The position numbers and the translations under genes are program-made. This document shows positions 13,116-22,205 of a DNA stretch of 29,203 bases, in pieces. The notes under the pieces were generated by a model. That model saw only the letters and a program-made list of their open reading frames with translations, searched no databases and was not told where the DNA came from. Numbering within the stretch: position 1 is the first letter of the stretch; each line of letters opens with the position of its first letter. Source of the DNA: Candidatus Zixiibacteriota bacterium (GTDB taxonomy: Bacteria; Zixibacteria; MSB-5A5; GN15; JAAZOE01); the NCBI GenBank assembly GCA_012797915.1, contig JAAZOE010000393.1, positions 1-29,203 of the forward strand, given 5' to 3'.

Positions 13116-14381
13116 CTATTTCACGCCGAGTTTCGACAGCACCTGCACGGCGTTGGTGTTCTTCGGATTCAGCTCGAGCGACTTTTTGTAATGTATGACC
13201 GCCCGCGCCGTATCCCCCCTGGCCAGCAAGGCCTCGCCGTAGCTGTCATAGACGTTGAACGACGCCGGATAGGCCTCGACGTTCAGGCGGAAGATCGTCG
13301 CCGCCTCATTGATTAATCCCCGTGACAGCAGTTGATATCCCAGCGTGTTCATCCCCTCTTCGCCGAAATCGAAATCGTCGGGGCGCTCCTTCTTCAGTCG
13401 ATGATACTGCTCCACCGCCGGGCCGATTCCCTGAGCCACAATCATCGCCGTCAACGGCACGGCAATCGGCGGTTTAAGTTTGCCGGCGGACGCGGTCGTT
13501 TCCCGATACAGAATATCGGTCAGATAGTCTACCGTGGTCGTGGCCCAGGGGCCGTTCCAGGACGCCCAGGCGCCCAGCAGTTTTTCCGTCTTCATCTGCT
13601 CGGCGGTTTTCCCGGCGGCGGCCGCCCGACCGACCAGGTCGGCCATCTGCGCCATGGCCGCATGGTACTTTTCCAGATCGGCGCGGGAATAGACCCGCCC
13701 ATGACCGGCGATGTATTGCACCTCGGGCGGATAGGTATCGAGAAGCGTTTGCAGATTCCTGATATATCCGGCGGGAGAACCAGATAGCGATAGATCGATG
13801 AACGGGATATTATCGGGGAAAATCAGGTCGCCGACGCAGACGACGCCGGAGCCGACGAAATGGACGATGAGGTCGCCGTCGGTATGCGCGTTGGGCACGT
13901 GTTTCAACCGCACCTCTTCGCCGTTGAACTTGATCGTAAGGGTATCGTCGAAGACCTTCGTCGGGGAATTGTCGTTGCGGATCGGCGGCAGAGAATAATA
14001 TCCTCCCCCGATATTGCCGGCGGCGTTGCGCTGGGCGATGATGACTGCGGAATCCTTGAAGACGAAGTTTCCGGAGGCATGGTCGTCATGAGCGTGGGTG
14101 TTGATCACTATCCGGACGCGGCCGTTTCCCAGCTTTTTCAGCGTATCGGCCAGTGCGGGGGCCGTCCTGGCCAGGCCGACATCGACCAACAGGAGGCCGT
14201 CGGGGCCCACGGAGACAGTTTGGTTGGTTTCGAACTCCGCCTTACAGGTGGTCTTGTAGATATGGTCGGCCAGTTTGGTGACCGTGACCTTGATGGACGT
14301 ATCTACCGGTGTTGCCGCTTGCCCGAAGACGACGCCTGCACCGCCGATGATAATCGCGGCCAGCAACAGCATATTCTTCAT
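13116..14381 (-). CDS. Metallo-beta-lactamase-fold hydrolase with C-terminal TPR-like module
   Basis: A 421-residue secreted protein with an N-terminal signal peptide (MLLLAAIIIGGAGVVFG). The zinc site is complete: T-H-A-H-D-D-H (His96, His98, Asp100, His101), His166 in N-A-H-T-D-G-D, Asp185 in C-V-G-D, His227 in A-G-H-G. This places it in the metallo-beta-lactamase superfamily, subclass B3/SoxH/quinoprotein-associated type. The substrate is unknown; lactamase activity is possible but not shown. Residues about 305-421 form a helical module with a TPR hairpin (N-V-Y-D-S-Y-G-E-A-L-L-A and Y-K-K-S-L-E-L-N-P), shared with the hydrolase encoded upstream. AGGAGGT lies upstream of the ATG. The gene follows the interrupted hydrolase by 125 bases on the same strand and is convergent with the radical SAM gene, only 28 bases apart. 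Confidence 0.9.
   Translation of the reverse strand: MKNMLLLAAIIIGGAGVVFGQAATPVDTSIKVTVTKLADHIYKTTCKAEFETNQTVSVGPDGLLLVDVGLARTAPALADTLKKLGNGRVRIVINTHAHDDHASGNFVFKDSAVIIAQRNAAGNIGGGYYSLPPIRNDNSPTKVFDDTLTIKFNGEEVRLKHVPNAHTDGDLIVHFVGSGVVCVGDLIFPDNIPFIDLSLSGSPAGYIRNLQTLLDTYPPEVQYIAGHGRVYSRADLEKYHAAMAQMADLVGRAAAAGKTAEQMKTEKLLGAWASWNGPWATTTVDYLTDILYRETTASAGKLKPPIAVPLTAMIVAQGIGPAVEQYHRLKKERPDDFDFGEEGMNTLGYQLLSRGLINEAATIFRLNVEAYPASFNVYDSYGEALLARGDTARAVIHYKKSLELNPKNTNAVQVLSKLGVK
13119..13300 (-). repeat. Copy 1 of shared C-terminal TPR-like coding module
   Basis: DNA encoding the C-terminus of the MBL-fold protein is clearly similar to 14510-14700 at the nucleotide level, for example GCCGTAGCTGTCATA followed by GACGTT against AACGTT, and CGGATAGGCCTCGA in both. 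At the protein level the run N-V-Y-D-S-Y-G-E-A-L-L-A and Y-K-K-S-L-E-L-N-P is identical. It is a coding duplication, not a mobile repeat. Boundaries are approximate. Confidence 0.6.
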
Positions 14382-14506
14382 GATTCCGACCTCCTGAATT
14401 CCGATGCCTGCAGACCTGCCCGAAAGGGCGAGTCACCGACTGCCTCATCCTGTCATGAAAGACGAAGATACATCGCCTCATGTCAAGCAACAAAAAGGAA
14501 TCATGG

Positions 14507-15739
14507 TTACCGGTCTCCCAGTCGTTTCAAGATCTGCACGGCATTGGCGTTATCGGGATTCAATTCCAGCGATTTTTTGTAGTTGGAAATGGCCGACGCC
14601 GTGTCACCCTTGGCCAGAAGCGCTTCGCCGTAGCTGTCATAAACGTTGGCCGATTGCGGATAGGCCTCGATGTTCAAGCGAAACAGCGCCAGGGTGCCGT
14701 CGATATCGCCGTTCTGCATATACTCATAGGCGGTCCCGTTCAGGCTCACTTCCGTAAACAGGACCGCCTCGGGATCGGCCGCCCGGCGGCGATGGTATTC
14801 CTCGATCGCCTTGTCCGCGCCGGAAGTTTGCAGGAGTTTGAAGAACGACACTCCCTGCAGAGATGTCCGCACGCGGGTATTGAACTCCTGCGGCTGTTCC
14901 ATCTGGACCAGATGTCCGGACTTGTTGATGATGACTCGCTCGGCGCCGGGGATGCCGGTCTCGAATACTCCCGAATGCGCGTGAACATCGGGGTGGTCGT
15001 ATTCGCCGACTACGACCAGCGCGGGGATTTTGATTTCATGCAGGTTCCCAAGCGCCGGACGGTCAGGCGGCAGAACCATCGCGCCGTGCTCTTCGAAGTT
15101 TTGCGGGTTTTGTTCCAGCAGTTGCCGGACCCGTTTCCTGGCGGCGGTGTTTTCGGCATAGGTTTCATAGGGGTCTTTTTCCGACCAATAGGTGATTGCC
15201 CTTTGCAGATCGACCATATCGGCCGCCGTTAAACGGCCGCCGCGGGTGTACATGTGGTCGGTGAACCCGTACCCGCTCACCACCGCCCCCACCAGGACAA
15301 TCGCCGTAACTTTCTACGGGTATTTCAGGGTGAAGTCGATGGTCAGTCCGCCGCCGGCGGACCCTCCCATCACCACCGCGCTGTCGATTTTCAATTGATC
15401 GAACAGCGCCTTGAGGTCCTCGATGTTGGAATATTTCTTTTCCGCTCTGGGGGAACGGCCGTAGCCTCGGCGGTCGTAGCGGACGACGCGGTGATCGCGG
15501 GAGAAGTCGGCGAATTGGTCATCCCAGGTCTCCCGGTGCAGGATGCCGTCGTGGACGAGGACGATCGCCGGTCCCTGGCCGGCTTCTTCATAAAAGAGTT
15601 TGCCGTCGGGGACATCGATGTAGCCGGATGTGATTTCCATGGAATTTCCTTTCGAAATGGCGGTCGATTGTGGTTGGGCCGATACGGCGGTGAGAAAGAG
15701 AAGCACAAAACATGATACCGAAGTGATGAAGTCACGCAT
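14507..15739 (-). pseudogene. Alpha/beta hydrolase with C-terminal TPR-like module, interrupted by an in-frame amber codon
   Basis: A reading frame of 410 codons. The ATG at 15739 follows CAGGAGGGG and opens a signal peptide (MRDFITSVSCFVLLFLTAVSA). The alpha/beta-hydrolase fold has an oxyanion-side L-V-H-D-G, the nucleophile elbow M-G-G-S-A-G-G (Ser127), the acid Asp248 in V-G-E-Y-D-H and the base His276 in K-S-G-H-L-V. Codon 142 (15316-15314) is TAG in the context T-L-K-Y-P-stop-K-V-T-A-I-V-L-V, exactly where relatives have Glu (Y-P-E-R/K-V). A single G-to-T change from GAG explains it. No frameshift is present. The truncated product would keep Ser127 but lose Asp and His, so it should be inactive. 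TAG ends at least six other genes here, so general amber recoding is unlikely. The C-terminal module copies that of the MBL-fold neighbour. Confidence 0.8.
14510..14700 (-). repeat. Copy 2 of shared C-terminal TPR-like coding module
   Basis: Encodes the C-terminal TPR-like module of the interrupted alpha/beta hydrolase and is similar in DNA and protein to 13119-13300. The conserved core at the protein level is F-R-L-N-(I/V)-E-A-Y-P, then N-V-Y-D-S-Y-G-E-A-L-L-A-(K/R)-G-D-T-A, then Y-K-K-S-L-E-L-N-P. Boundaries are approximate. Confidence 0.6.
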
Positions 15740-16101
15740 CACACCCCTCCTGATTATGCAGTAATATGCCGGGCCTATCCTGGTGCGGCAATAATAATAG
15801 TCGTCGGTCGCTATTCTTATCTTGTCATTACGGGTTGCGGCCGAAAGGGTTGCATTGGCGGTAAATTGATAGTATGTGGGAGTTATCGCCCCGGCCGCAT
15901 GACGCAACCATGACTTGGAATCCGACCAAACATATACAAGGTTTTTTTCGCACCCCTAAAGGGGCGCGCCACCATTGATATAACCATACAAGAAACATCC
16001 ACGGTTTTCTATTGACAAGACCTCCACAGGGGTGAATCTTTCGCCTTTACCGACCGGCGATGGAACCCGGCCGGAGGGATTATCCAAGAGGATGCGGCAC
16101 A
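15740..16101. other. Intergenic region between the divergent hydrolase and purL
   Basis: 362 bases, locally AT-rich. It contains a hairpin-forming stretch at 15949-15968 (CGCACCCC with GGGGCGCG, one mismatch, loop TAAA) directly after seven T, and the candidate purL promoter near 16012-16040. I recognise no purine riboswitch core. The hydrolase leader lies at the low-coordinate side with a strong ribosome-binding site. No gene is seen. Confidence 0.5.
16012..16040 (+). promoter_or_regulatory. Candidate purL promoter
   Basis: A perfect TTGACA (16012-16017) followed after 17 bases by AATCTT (16035-16040), which matches the -10 consensus at only three of six positions. The leader would be about 55 bases. 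A weak -10 suggests an activated or regulated promoter, or that this is not the true site. Confidence 0.35.
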
Positions 16102-18981
16102 ATGATTTATAAAATCGTGGTGGAAAAGAAAGACAAGCAGTACGATGTCACCGGTCTCCACTTGATCGGCCAAATCGAACTGCTGGGAATACATGACGTG
16201 AAGTCGGCCCGGTTCGCCTACGCCTACTACCTGAAATCGGATCAGTTCACGCCGTCGGCGGTCTACGATATCGCTTCCCGCCTGCTGGCCGATCCGGTGA
16301 CCGAGATGTTCCATATCGAAGTCATTGACGGCACATCGGTCGGGAAAACGCCATCGGGCACGCATCTGTTGGAAATCGCCCTCAACCACGGCGTTACCGA
16401 TGCCACCGCCTCGCAGGTGAAGACGGCGGTGAAGCAGATGGGGTTCGACTGCGAAGCGGTGAAACTGACCCGCATCTACACTCTGGCCGGAAACCTGTCG
16501 GCCGATCAATTGTCGCAGATCGCCCGCAAGTTGCTTTACAACCCGGTCATCGAACATATCGTCGAACCGGGGGAACAACCGTTCATCACCATCGCCCAGA
16601 GCGAACCGCGTCTGGAAACATTCCCGATGGCGACGATGACCGACGATCAACTGATGTCGTTGAGTAAAAACCGTCTCTGGCTGAACCTGAACGAGATGCG
16701 GACCATCAGGGATTATTATGCGGCGCAGAAACGGGAAGCCACCGATGTCGAGGTGGAGACGCTGGCGCAGACCTGGTCGGAGCATTGCAGTCATAAGGTG
16801 TTCCGGGCGCGGCTGACGGTCGACGGGCAGCCGAAAGAATCGTTCATCAAGCGGATCAAGAAGGTCACGACCACGCTGAACAGGCCGTGGTGCCTGTCCA
16901 CGTTCGTGGATAATTCCGGAGTGATCGAATTCGACGACAACTGGGGGGTTTGTTTCAAGGTCGAGACGCATAACAAACCATCGAGCATCGAGCCGTTCGG
17001 CGGCGCGCACACGGGAGCCGGCGGGGTGATCCGCGATATCATGGGGACGGGCCTCGGCGCCAAGCCGGTGGCCAACACCGACGTGCTCTGTTTTGCTCCG
17101 CCGGATATGGACTGGAAAGATGTCCCCTCGGGGTTGCTTCATCCCAAGCGGGTGATGCAGCAGGTGGTGGCCGGAATCGAGGATTACGGCAACAAGATGG
17201 GGATCCCCACGGTCAACGGCGGGGTGTGTTTCTCAGAACGGTTCCTCGGCGTGCCGCTGGTGTATGCTGGATCGGTGGGGATGATCGAAAAGGAATGCGC
17301 GGCCAAGGGTCAACCGCAACCGGGCGACCGAATCGTACTGATCGGCGGCCTCACCGGGCGGGACGGGATCCATGGCGCGACGTTTTCATCGGGCGAACTG
17401 ACGCACATGTCGGAGACGGTATCGTCGCAATCGGTGCAGATCGGTCATCCGCTGGTGCAGAAGAAGGCGCTGGACGCCCTGCTGGACTTAAAAGCGGAAC
17501 GGCTGTTCCATGCGGTCACCGATTGCGGCGGCGGCGGGCTGTCGTCATCGGTCGGCGAGATGGGGAACCCCGGCGGGGTAGAAGTCGAGCTGTCGCACGT
17601 GCCGCTCAAATACCCGTTGCCGTTTGTCAGTGAATACTGGATATCGGAATCGCAGGAGCGGATGCTGTTCGCCGTGCCGCCGGAGCATATCGACCGATTC
17701 AAGGAAATTTGCCGTCGGCATGACGTGGAGATGGCCGATATCGGGCAGTTCAGCGATGACGGCAAATTGATATTAAAATTCAAAGGCAAAGAGGTCGCGT
17801 CGCTGGATATGGAGTTTTTGCACGAAGGGTGTCCCCATCGGGAGTTCGATTTGCGGTATCCGGCCCCGACGATCCGGCCGGAACGGTTCTCTTCCCCGCC
17901 GTCGGCGGATGGTCTGGCGCAGGGACTGTTGAAGACGCTGGCGCATCTGGATGTGTGCAGCAAGGAGCCGGTGTCGCGGGTGTACGACCATGAGGTCCAG
18001 GGCAAGACGCTGGTCAAGCCGTACATGGGCTCCAAGCAGCGGGGGCCATCGGACGGCGCAGTGCTGCAGCCGATTTATGATTCATCGCACGGCGTGATTA
18101 TCGCCAATGGGATCAATGTCCGATATGGACTGCTCGATCCCTACCGCATGGGATTGTCGGTGGTGGATGAGGCGGTGCGGCAGGTGGTGGCCCTAGGCGG
18201 ATCGGTCGACCGCACCGCGATTTTGGACAACTTTTCGCTTCCCAGCCCGGAAGATATCAAGACGGTGCTGGATCTGAACCGGGTGGTGGACGGATTGTGT
18301 GAAGCGGCGATGGCCTACGGCCTGCCGATCATATCGGGCAAGGACAGTTTCTACAACCAGTTCCAGACCGACAGCGGCAAGGTGATTGCCGTGCCGCCGG
18401 TGCTTTTGGTTTCGTCGATCAGCGTGATCGATAACGTTGATAAGATCATCCCCAACCATATCTATGCGCCCGAAGGAACGCTCTACCTGCTCGGCCTGAC
18501 ACGGGACGAGCTGGAGGGGAGCTGTTATTTCGCGCAGACGGGCCAGAGCGGCACGGCCGTGCCGACGGTGGACCTGGAAAAGGCGAAAAACATGTACGGC
18601 AAACTGCATCGCGCTATGCGCGACGGCCTGGTGCTGTCGGCGCATGATTGTTCCGACGGCGGTTTGGGAGTGGCGGCGGCGGAGTTGGTAATCGGATGCG
18701 ATTATGGTTTGGAGATCGACCTGGCGAAGGTCCCCTACGAGGGGCGGAAACGGGCCGATTTCGTGCTTTTCTCCGAATCGAACAGCCGTCTGCTGGTGGT
18801 GGTCGATCCGGGGTCGGCGGACGCGTTCGAGGAGACGATGGCCGGAAGCGCCTGCGCGCAGATCGGCACGGTTACCCAGCATAACGACCTGGTAATCGGC
18901 GAAGGAAAAACGCGGCTGGTGTCGCTGGCCGGAGAGAGATTACTGGCGGCCTGGCAGGCACCGATCGCCGCAATCATATAG
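16102..18981 (+). CDS. purL: Phosphoribosylformylglycinamidine synthase, PurS-PurL fusion
   Basis: A 959-residue synthetase subunit for step four of purine synthesis: FGAR plus ATP plus ammonia (from glutamine via PurQ) gives FGAM. Residues about 1-74 and 85-158 are two PurS-like ferredoxin-fold halves; the second shows the PurS pattern L-N-H-G-V-T-D and R-I-Y-T-L. The PurL core follows: T-W-S-E-H-C-S-H-K with the conserved His228, V-E-T-H-N-K-P-S-S-I-E-P-F-G-G-A near 285-300, and D-C-G-G-G-G-L-S-S-S for nucleotide binding. It is longer than the stand-alone PurL of Bacillus (about 740) and shorter than the E. coli protein (about 1295), because the glutaminase is separate. The ATG at 16102 has AGAGG upstream. 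It ends in TAG 21 bases before purQ, so they form an operon. Confidence 0.95.
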   Translation: MIYKIVVEKKDKQYDVTGLHLIGQIELLGIHDVKSARFAYAYYLKSDQFTPSAVYDIASRLLADPVTEMFHIEVIDGTSVGKTPSGTHLLEIALNHGVTDATASQVKTAVKQMGFDCEAVKLTRIYTLAGNLSADQLSQIARKLLYNPVIEHIVEPGEQPFITIAQSEPRLETFPMATMTDDQLMSLSKNRLWLNLNEMRTIRDYYAAQKREATDVEVETLAQTWSEHCSHKVFRARLTVDGQPKESFIKRIKKVTTTLNRPWCLSTFVDNSGVIEFDDNWGVCFKVETHNKPSSIEPFGGAHTGAGGVIRDIMGTGLGAKPVANTDVLCFAPPDMDWKDVPSGLLHPKRVMQQVVAGIEDYGNKMGIPTVNGGVCFSERFLGVPLVYAGSVGMIEKECAAKGQPQPGDRIVLIGGLTGRDGIHGATFSSGELTHMSETVSSQSVQIGHPLVQKKALDALLDLKAERLFHAVTDCGGGGLSSSVGEMGNPGGVEVELSHVPLKYPLPFVSEYWISESQERMLFAVPPEHIDRFKEICRRHDVEMADIGQFSDDGKLILKFKGKEVASLDMEFLHEGCPHREFDLRYPAPTIRPERFSSPPSADGLAQGLLKTLAHLDVCSKEPVSRVYDHEVQGKTLVKPYMGSKQRGPSDGAVLQPIYDSSHGVIIANGINVRYGLLDPYRMGLSVVDEAVRQVVALGGSVDRTAILDNFSLPSPEDIKTVLDLNRVVDGLCEAAMAYGLPIISGKDSFYNQFQTDSGKVIAVPPVLLVSSISVIDNVDKIIPNHIYAPEGTLYLLGLTRDELEGSCYFAQTGQSGTAVPTVDLEKAKNMYGKLHRAMRDGLVLSAHDCSDGGLGVAAAELVIGCDYGLEIDLAKVPYEGRKRADFVLFSESNSRLLVVVDPGSADAFEETMAGSACAQIGTVTQHNDLVIGEGKTRLVSLAGERLLAAWQAPIAAII

Positions 18982-19002
18982 AAGGTGTGAGGAGGTGCAG
19001 TT

Positions 19003-19779
19003 GTGAGCAGGCCGAAAGCATTGATTGTCTTCGCCCCCGGGACCAACTGCGACGAGGAAGCGGTCCATTGTTTCCGCAAGGCGGGCGCGATGGCCGACCG
19101 GGTGTTGGTGGCCGACCTGTTCGAGAACCGGGTAAACTTCCGGGACTATCAGATCCTGGCCTTTCCCGGCGGGTTTTCCTACGGCGACTGCATCGCGGCC
19201 GGGCGTATCCTGGCCAATTATCTGGAGACCCGTCTGGCCGACCTGGTGCGGGAGTTCGTGGAGAAGGACAAGCTGGTCATCGGCATCTGCAACGGTTTCC
19301 AGACGCTGGCCCGGCTGGGGGTGTTCAACACGGCCGGCGGGAAAGTGACGTTGGAGCGGAACGAATCGCTCAAGTTCGAATGCCGTTGGGTGCGGATGCG
19401 GACGCCCAAAAACGCCGACACGATATTCGTCCGAGGGATCACCGATATCTGGATGCCGATCGGGCACGGCGAAGGACGGGTGCTGACCAGCGGCCCGGCG
19501 GTAATGGATAGTTTGATAGCCGCCGGCCGCGTGGCATTGCAGTATGCGCCGCAAGAGAGCGACGGTGAGCCGGTGTATCCGGAAAATCCGAACGGGTCCG
19601 AGCGGGCGGTGGCGGGGTTGACCGATGCCACCAAGCGGATTTTCGGCCTGATGCCGCATCCGGAGCGGTTTTCCACCGCCCGGCATCTGTTTGTCCGTCC
19701 TGGTTTCCAAGCCAAGCTTCCTATGGATGCGACGCTGGGGATGAAGATTTTCCAGAACGCGGTGGGGTATTTCTCATAA
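19003..19779 (+). CDS. purQ: Phosphoribosylformylglycinamidine synthase glutaminase subunit
   Basis: A 258-residue class I glutamine amidotransferase that feeds ammonia to PurL. The nucleophile is Cys96 in V-I-G-I-C-N-G-F-Q. The rest of the triad is His219 and Glu221 in G-L-M-P-H-P-E-R. N-terminal A-P-G-T-N-C-D-E-E and F-P-G-G-F-S-Y-G-D are typical of PurQ. Length is slightly above the usual 225-235, fitting the longer PurQ that pairs with PurS-PurL fusions. The start is GTG: GGAGGTG lies a few bases upstream and no suitable ATG exists nearby. It is translated 21 bases after purL. A separate purS gene is not needed because the function is fused to purL. It is convergent with pbpC across 64 bases, with no clear terminator. 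Confidence 0.96.
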   Translation: MSRPKALIVFAPGTNCDEEAVHCFRKAGAMADRVLVADLFENRVNFRDYQILAFPGGFSYGDCIAAGRILANYLETRLADLVREFVEKDKLVIGICNGFQTLARLGVFNTAGGKVTLERNESLKFECRWVRMRTPKNADTIFVRGITDIWMPIGHGEGRVLTSGPAVMDSLIAAGRVALQYAPQESDGEPVYPENPNGSERAVAGLTDATKRIFGLMPHPERFSTARHLFVRPGFQAKLPMDATLGMKIFQNAVGYFS

Positions 19780-19843
19780 ACCCGCGCCGCGACCGCCCCG
19801 TTTGCGGCCGTTTCCGACCGTCACCGCGCCACGCGCGTATCGT

Positions 19844-22183
19844 CTATTGCACTTGAAATATGATCGAGCTTGAGCGGCCGTAATCGTCGACGCACATCAG
19901 TTGATGCGATCCCTGTTTCGGTTCATAGAAAACCCGGTTCTCGCGCTCCGTCGTGGAGAACAACTGACCGTCGAGAAACCAGAACAATTTTCGGTTGTCG
20001 GCGGAGGAGGAGGCCTCGAATAAGATCTTCTGGTACTGAAGCGGCACGCTGGGCCGGAAAATATAGACGGCTTTGTCCTCCGGTGAAGTAATCACCGGTT
20101 TGTCGCCGGCAAAGACCTGCCGGCACTGCGGATTATGCGCCGGGATAAGGCTGATGATTCCCTTGGAAGCCATCCAGGCCGCCAGCCGCGGCGGCCAGTC
20201 TTCATAGATTCTCGTTTCCGTGTGTTTTTTGTCGTCGCACCAGCGGCAGACCTGATACCCGGTGCGGGTGTCGACCAGGATTTTCTTGTGGATGGCGCAC
20301 GGTTCCATCGGGGAGACGCCGGGGATATATGGTTCGAGGATTCGCTCCGGGCAATCATCGCCGGCGACCTGTCCGCTGACGGCGCAGACTTCCCGCGTCG
20401 AAATCCCTTTGGGGCGAGGGAACCACTGCCGGTCACCATCGGCGCAGAGCTGGGAAAAGATATCGAGCATCAGCGGGGCGGCCGTTTCGGCGCCGACGAT
20501 GGCGACTGAACCCTCAGCCGAAAAATTTCCCGCCCAGACCCCGACCGTGTAGTCGGGATTGTACCCGATAGCCCAGGCATCCTTGCGGCCATAGGAGGTG
20601 CCGGTTTTCCAGGCCACTTTCGGCATATCGGCGGTGAACTCCCAGCTGGCCGGAAGATCGGGACGTTTCAACTCGGTCAGAATTTCAGTGACCAGATAGC
20701 AGGCCTCCGGGGTCAGCAGGCCGGTCGGCTGCGCTATCGCATCCTCTTTGGTCAGACGCACCGGCAGGTACCGGCCGCCGCGGGCCAGCGTCGCGTACAG
20801 GTTGGTCAGTTCCAGCAGGGTCACTTCGCCCGAACCAAGCACCAGCGGCAGGCCATACTCGAAATACCGTCGGTTCAGCGTGGTGAGGCCGCCGCGCCGA
20901 AGCAGGTCATGGAATTCTTTCAAGCCGACGCCGGAGGTCAGGTTAACCGCCGGGACGTTCAGCGATTGAATGAGCGCCTCGCCGACCGAGACGACGCCGT
21001 GGTACTCGTTATCGTAGTTTACGGGGATATAACCGGCGTAGTTGGCCGGAAGGTCCTCCACTCTCAGTGCCGGTGAGATGATTCCCTTTTCGAACCCCAG
21101 AGCGTACACAAATGGTTTGAGCGCCGAGCCGGGAGATCGCGGCGCCAGGGCGCCGTTGATCTGGCCGTGGTTGGCGACGTCGCCGAAATCGGGCGACCCG
21201 ACCATGGCCAGCAGGTCGCCGGTGCGGTTGTCGATGATCACCACCGACAGGTTGTTGATTCCCTTCTGCATCAACTCGCCGTGATACCCCAGGGCCAACT
21301 GCTCGCAGGTGGTTTGCAGTTTAAAGTCGATGGTCGATCCGATCTCCGGCACGCCCGGCCTCGCCGCGACGATGCTCTGGCAGAAGTGCGGGGCGGTGAC
21401 CGAGGCGGCCACGCGCCGGTGCGGCAGTTCCTCGGTCAGCGCCTGCTCATAGTCGGATCGGGAGATGACATCGTTATCCAGCAGATACCGCAGGACGCGG
21501 TTGCGGCGGTTGAGGCAAGTCTTGGGGTCGCGGTCGGGACGGAACTGCGACGGCGACGACGGCACGGCGGTCAGAAGTGCGGCCTCGGCGATCGACAGGG
21601 TATCGGGGGACTTGTCGAAGTACATGTAGGCCGCCGCCCCGATCCCCTCAATGTTGCCGCCATAAGGAGCGAGGTTGAAATAGATCTCCAGCAGCTGTTT
21701 CTTGGAGCAGGTCAGCTCCAGTTGCACCGCGCGCAGAATCTCGATGAGCTTGTTCGGGATGGTGCGGGGTTTGGGTTCCATCATGCGGGCGATCTGCATG
21801 GTGATGGTGGAGCCGCCGCGGACATACCGTCCCGCTTTCAGGTTATCTATCGCCGCCGAAACCAGCGACACCGGATTGAAGCCGGGATGCCAGTAGAACC
21901 AGCGGTCCTCGCAGGCGATGACGCTACGAATCAGGTTGGGCGAAATGCGTTCCAACGGCACCGGTTTGCGCCAGAATCGGTCGGAGGAGGTAAAGCAGTT
22001 GAGCAGGCGGCCGTCGCGGCTGTAGACGAAGGTTGACAACGGCCGATGGAGCTTATCGGTCGGCAGAGGAAAGATGATCCAATGGAGCAGGCCTAATGTG
22101 ACCATGACGGCGGCGGCGGATATCCACCATCGCCTGTGTCGGCCGCGCCACACCCGGGCCGGGTATGTTGTCCATTGCGTCAT
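19844..22183 (-). CDS. pbpC: Penicillin-binding protein 1C
   Basis: A 779-residue bifunctional class A PBP of the 1C type. A cytoplasmic basic tail is followed by one membrane helix at about 20-38. The glycosyltransferase (GT51) domain has the catalytic Glu92 in E-D-R-W-F-Y-W-H-P-G, the G-G-S-T-I-T-M-Q-I-A-R motif at 123-133, and L-E-I-Y-F-N at 165-170. The transpeptidase domain has S-A-L-K (Ser353, Lys356), S-L-N (407-409) and K-T-G-T-S (526-530), all intact. The last roughly 90 residues match the PBP1C-specific beta-sandwich domain (BiPBP_C). Several extra Cys (C-R-W-C) lie between them. It starts 22 bases after the stop of the alpha-2-macroglobulin gene. The same pairing in E. coli (yfhM-pbpC) led to the proposal that PBP1C repairs the wall while the macroglobulin traps proteases. 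The ribosome-binding site is weak (AGAGAG), as expected with coupled translation. Confidence 0.95.
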   Translation of the reverse strand: MTQWTTYPARVWRGRHRRWWISAAAVMVTLGLLHWIIFPLPTDKLHRPLSTFVYSRDGRLLNCFTSSDRFWRKPVPLERISPNLIRSVIACEDRWFYWHPGFNPVSLVSAAIDNLKAGRYVRGGSTITMQIARMMEPKPRTIPNKLIEILRAVQLELTCSKKQLLEIYFNLAPYGGNIEGIGAAAYMYFDKSPDTLSIAEAALLTAVPSSPSQFRPDRDPKTCLNRRNRVLRYLLDNDVISRSDYEQALTEELPHRRVAASVTAPHFCQSIVAARPGVPEIGSTIDFKLQTTCEQLALGYHGELMQKGINNLSVVIIDNRTGDLLAMVGSPDFGDVANHGQINGALAPRSPGSALKPFVYALGFEKGIISPALRVEDLPANYAGYIPVNYDNEYHGVVSVGEALIQSLNVPAVNLTSGVGLKEFHDLLRRGGLTTLNRRYFEYGLPLVLGSGEVTLLELTNLYATLARGGRYLPVRLTKEDAIAQPTGLLTPEACYLVTEILTELKRPDLPASWEFTADMPKVAWKTGTSYGRKDAWAIGYNPDYTVGVWAGNFSAEGSVAIVGAETAAPLMLDIFSQLCADGDRQWFPRPKGISTREVCAVSGQVAGDDCPERILEPYIPGVSPMEPCAIHKKILVDTRTGYQVCRWCDDKKHTETRIYEDWPPRLAAWMASKGIISLIPAHNPQCRQVFAGDKPVITSPEDKAVYIFRPSVPLQYQKILFEASSSADNRKLFWFLDGQLFSTTERENRVFYEPKQGSHQLMCVDDYGRSSSIIFQVQ

Positions 22184-22205
22184 TGCCGCTCTCTGCTTTT
22201 CGATA

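Noticed and set aside
14458..14486. A perfect TTGACA on the minus strand upstream of the MBL-fold gene
   Set aside because: No acceptable -10 hexamer occurs at 15-19 bases; the nearest TATCTT is only ten bases away.
15314..15316. Amber codon recoded as an amino acid genome-wide
   Set aside because: purL, pbpC, the macroglobulin, DUF5916, DsrE and MBL genes all end with TAG at their natural ends.
15949..15968. Hairpin with a seven-base T run upstream of purL as an intrinsic terminator
   Set aside because: The T run precedes the stem on the plus strand and becomes A on the minus strand, so it is misplaced for termination in either direction.
16009..17142. A 377-codon open frame antisense to purL
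   Set aside because: It is a shadow of the purL codon pattern with no start signal or domain.
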